NCBI GenBank assembly: GCA_022601315.1 | Contig: JAHZIU010000263.1 | Location: forward strand, 1-10,086 | DNA from: Betaproteobacteria bacterium | GTDB lineage: Bacteria; Pseudomonadota; Gammaproteobacteria; Burkholderiales; Nitrosomonadaceae | Length of the DNA stretch: 10,086 bases | Direction of reading: 5' to 3' | Shown here: in pieces, positions 7,893-10,086 of the stretch | Layout of the letters: every line of letters starts with the position of its first letter | How positions within the stretch are numbered: the first letter of the stretch is position 1 | The notes under the pieces: model-generated | The model's database searches: none | Told to the model about the DNA's origin: nothing | Seen by the model: only the letters and a program-made list of their open reading frames with translations | Made by a program: the position numbers and the translations under genes

Positions 7893-10086
7893 ATAAACTG
7901 TATTCCTGGACAATAACAATCAGCGCTGAAAGTTTTTCATCCATATAAATGACTTGACGTTCATCCAGTGATACACGTTTGATCACGCCACCGTTACTTT
8001 GCACAACACGCCGGGGTTTAACCGCCATGCCTTTTTCGTCACGAAAACCACTACTGTTTATTTTGCACTCGCAATTCTCGACACCTGTAACGCCCTCTAT
8101 GACCTCAATAACCTGACTGCGATAAAGGGGCTCCCCAAGCCGGCTCTGTTCAAGTGAAAAAGCGCCCAAAAGTGTTTGCCGTATATCCTCAGTGACCAAA
8201 TCAGCATCAAATGCCTCTTGTTTAATTTGAATCGTGATATCCAGGTCAAGAATCACTGATTGATATTTTGAAATGCTGATTTGCACACCGGGTAAGGCAT
8301 GCTGACTCAATGTTTCCTGCAAGCGCTTCGCCAACGAACCCAGCTCACCACCGCCAGCCGGAACAATCACCACTTCAATCATGTCTGAACGCCCCAAACC
8401 AGGCGGCAATAAACGAATGGCACGCGCTTGCCACACACTACTGCCGGCTTGTGCCAGATTTGCAAAATCTCTGAGTGAGACAGCTCGCTGCAACGTCAAC
8501 AAAGAAGCTGGGGCATTCTCGCGCAGTGCTTCCACGCCTTCCATCTCATTGCCGCCACTGGTTACAACAGGTTGTACTAATGAATCGACAAGCGCATGCG
8601 GCCTAACTACTTTTTCCAGGCTATAGGCTGGCAAATTTGCAGCCAGTCCTACTCCCACCCGGTAACTGACACGAATATTATTGTTGCCTGTGGTAAGACG
8701 TCTGCCATGACGACCATCGCCAAAGGTAATTGTTAGCGTACCATCCTCCTTCATACGTACCATATAGTGATGGTCTTCAGGATCGGAATCATTGAGTGTT
8801 GCGACTTGCACCCAGGACCGCTGATCCACCGTTACCTCAATCGCTGCACGCACGCCCGATGGAAAGTTGCTGTCTACGATAAAACTTACATTCTCAACTT
8901 TAAAATCAAAACTTTGATTTGGCTCGGTGGCGTCTCCAGAACCCAGAATCTTTGCGCTTTTAGTTTCGCCATGCCCGGCTTGCACCACGTTCCCATAAAT
9001 TAGTGTTTCATGACGGGAATAATTATCTGTCGTACCTGCAGCAGTTAATTCACTGCCGGGAATAGCAGGTGCAACTTTTATTGTCCCATTTGCTTGATCA
9101 ATATCTTTTACCGTCACCTGTACCGCTTCGTTCCTCCCTGCAACGATCAACACACGCCCCACTGCTAATGTGTCAGGGCTATTTTCCAGCGTCAAGATGC
9201 TGTGACTGTCTGAACGTTGTGACAACTCAGTCTCGAATACAGGCGTTACATTTACAGCATAATCTGCCGGACGCACATCGATTTCAAAATCACCAAAGAG
9301 AAGCTCAGCAGAGCTAATCGTTGTCGACAGTTTTAATTCAAATGTTTTATCACGCTCATCCAACTCTGTGATAGTCGCCGCTTTGTTCCCTGTACTACCC
9401 TGTACGATTACCCAATCGCCACTGGCAAACTTGCCCGGATCACCTTCAATGACAAGCTCTTGTGGGTTGGTTCTTTGAACAATTGCAACCGCAACTGCAA
9501 CCGATTCAACCGCTGGCACGTAATACACTTTTGGAAAACTGTCTGCAGAGACATAGTCAAAAAGAATTTCGTTACTTTCTGAATCACGATGATGTTCATG
9601 ACCGATCAAACTTAAGGAAATATTCCACAATGCACCATAAATTCTAGCGCCTGAACTATGAGCAGGTATAACAATGGCATTAACATTAGTGCCCACACTG
9701 TTTTTGATCGGCAACGATGTATCGGAATAAGTCGCCAAATAAAGCGCTGTATTTATCGCAGGTGCAGTTCGTGACAAACGGACATAAATCCCGTAAACAA
9801 CTTCAACATATGCAGCATGCCATGTACTACCATCTTTCCAACTCACCACATCATTGACAACCAGGCCATGATCAATATCTAACACGACCACATTATCACC
9901 GGTCATCATGGGTACCTGCTTAAACGCGGGTTTAAGTAATAGGCGAACCTGATGGCGCAATACCGTAGTTGAAAATGCTGTAGGTTTTTCCCAGCCTTTC
10001 AGGTTTAATGCAGTATCACTCACACCATCTACCCGAACATAAACACCCACAGTGCTGCTTACCTGTTCCACCAATAACACGCCCAA
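7891..10086 (-). CDS. Baseplate J-type wedge protein (putative baseplate assembly protein, TIGR02243-like), N-terminus beyond window
   Basis: 731 residues are visible and the frame is open at the right edge, so the true start lies beyond the window; the first visible codon is an internal TTG, not a credible start. Numbering from that codon, the hallmarks are TITFGDGRHGRRLTTGNNNI (452-471) followed by RVSYRVGVG (472-480), then VVTSGGNEMEGVEALRENAP (507-526) and RAVSLRDFANLA (534-545), the signature of gp47/baseplate J-like assembly proteins. The C-terminal third has YRSQVIEVIEGVTGVENCEC (655-674) and closes with QVIYMDEKLSALIVIVQEYSL (711-731). Three beta-rich segments earlier in the chain look alike. 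Known: such proteins build the wedge that triggers sheath contraction. Inferred: this one serves the same role in an eCIS; the locus type is less sure than the family. Confidence 0.9.
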   Translation of the reverse strand: MGVLLVEQVSSTVGVYVRVDGVSDTALNLKGWEKPTAFSTTVLRHQVRLLLKPAFKQVPMMTGDNVVVLDIDHGLVVNDVVSWKDGSTWHAAYVEVVYGIYVRLSRTAPAINTALYLATYSDTSLPIKNSVGTNVNAIVIPAHSSGARIYGALWNISLSLIGHEHHRDSESNEILFDYVSADSFPKVYYVPAVESVAVAVAIVQRTNPQELVIEGDPGKFASGDWVIVQGSTGNKAATITELDERDKTFELKLSTTISSAELLFGDFEIDVRPADYAVNVTPVFETELSQRSDSHSILTLENSPDTLAVGRVLIVAGRNEAVQVTVKDIDQANGTIKVAPAIPGSELTAAGTTDNYSRHETLIYGNVVQAGHGETKSAKILGSGDATEPNQSFDFKVENVSFIVDSNFPSGVRAAIEVTVDQRSWVQVATLNDSDPEDHHYMVRMKEDGTLTITFGDGRHGRRLTTGNNNIRVSYRVGVGLAANLPAYSLEKVVRPHALVDSLVQPVVTSGGNEMEGVEALRENAPASLLTLQRAVSLRDFANLAQAGSSVWQARAIRLLPPGLGRSDMIEVVIVPAGGGELGSLAKRLQETLSQHALPGVQISISKYQSVILDLDITIQIKQEAFDADLVTEDIRQTLLGAFSLEQSRLGEPLYRSQVIEVIEGVTGVENCECKINSSGFRDEKGMAVKPRRVVQSNGGVIKRVSLDERQVIYMDEKLSALIVIVQEYSL

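Noticed and set aside
7881..7919. Upstream ATG at 7919 as the start of the tail protein
   Set aside because: It would overlap the J-type gene by 29 bases, has no clear ribosome binding site, and ATG 7880 has AGGGA at 7 bases.

Overview
The window is one strand-consistent block of four genes, all read on the minus strand, so transcription runs from the right edge towards position 1. They encode the distal baseplate and associated proteins of a contractile injection particle. The order is: a baseplate J-type (TIGR02243-like) wedge protein cut at its N-terminus by the right edge, a gpI-like phage tail protein, a very large DUF6519-type protein, and a DUF4157 (HExxH) protein cut at its C-terminus by the left edge. 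I read this as part of an extracellular contractile injection system (eCIS, of the Afp/PVC/AlgoCIS kind) rather than a phage or a type VI system. The reason is the DUF4157 protein beside phage-tail-like baseplate genes, with no capsid, lysis or Tss gene. Sheath, tube, spike and AAA+ ATPase genes lie outside the window, so the assignment rests on the baseplate genes and the DUF4157 marker.

Layout from right to left. 10086-7891 is baseplate J-type, partial. After a 10-base gap with its Shine-Dalgarno overlapping the previous stop, 7880-6315 is the gpI-like tail protein. A 128-base AT-richer gap (6187-6314) follows. 6174-1639 is the DUF6519/beta-propeller/coiled-coil/helix-hairpin-helix protein. 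After about 36 bases, 1602-1 is the DUF4157 protein. Coding density is close to complete and there is no gene-free stretch over 300 bases. I found no tRNA, rRNA, CRISPR array, insertion sequence or convincing intrinsic terminator.

The first two genes would form the baseplate wedge and its tail-protein adaptor. The DUF6519 protein probably decorates or extends the baseplate or tail tip. The DUF4157 protein is the usual eCIS-linked candidate for a cargo or a particle-associated protease. The most notable points are a truncated tandem copy of the DUF4157 module inside that protein, and a long coiled coil ending in a helix-hairpin-helix domain on the baseplate-associated giant. 

The organism cannot be named from this stretch. 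GC near 48% by spot-counting, AGGGA/GGGAG ribosome binding sites and normal bacterial coding suggest a Gram-negative bacterium, possibly a gammaproteobacterium; this is a weak inference.
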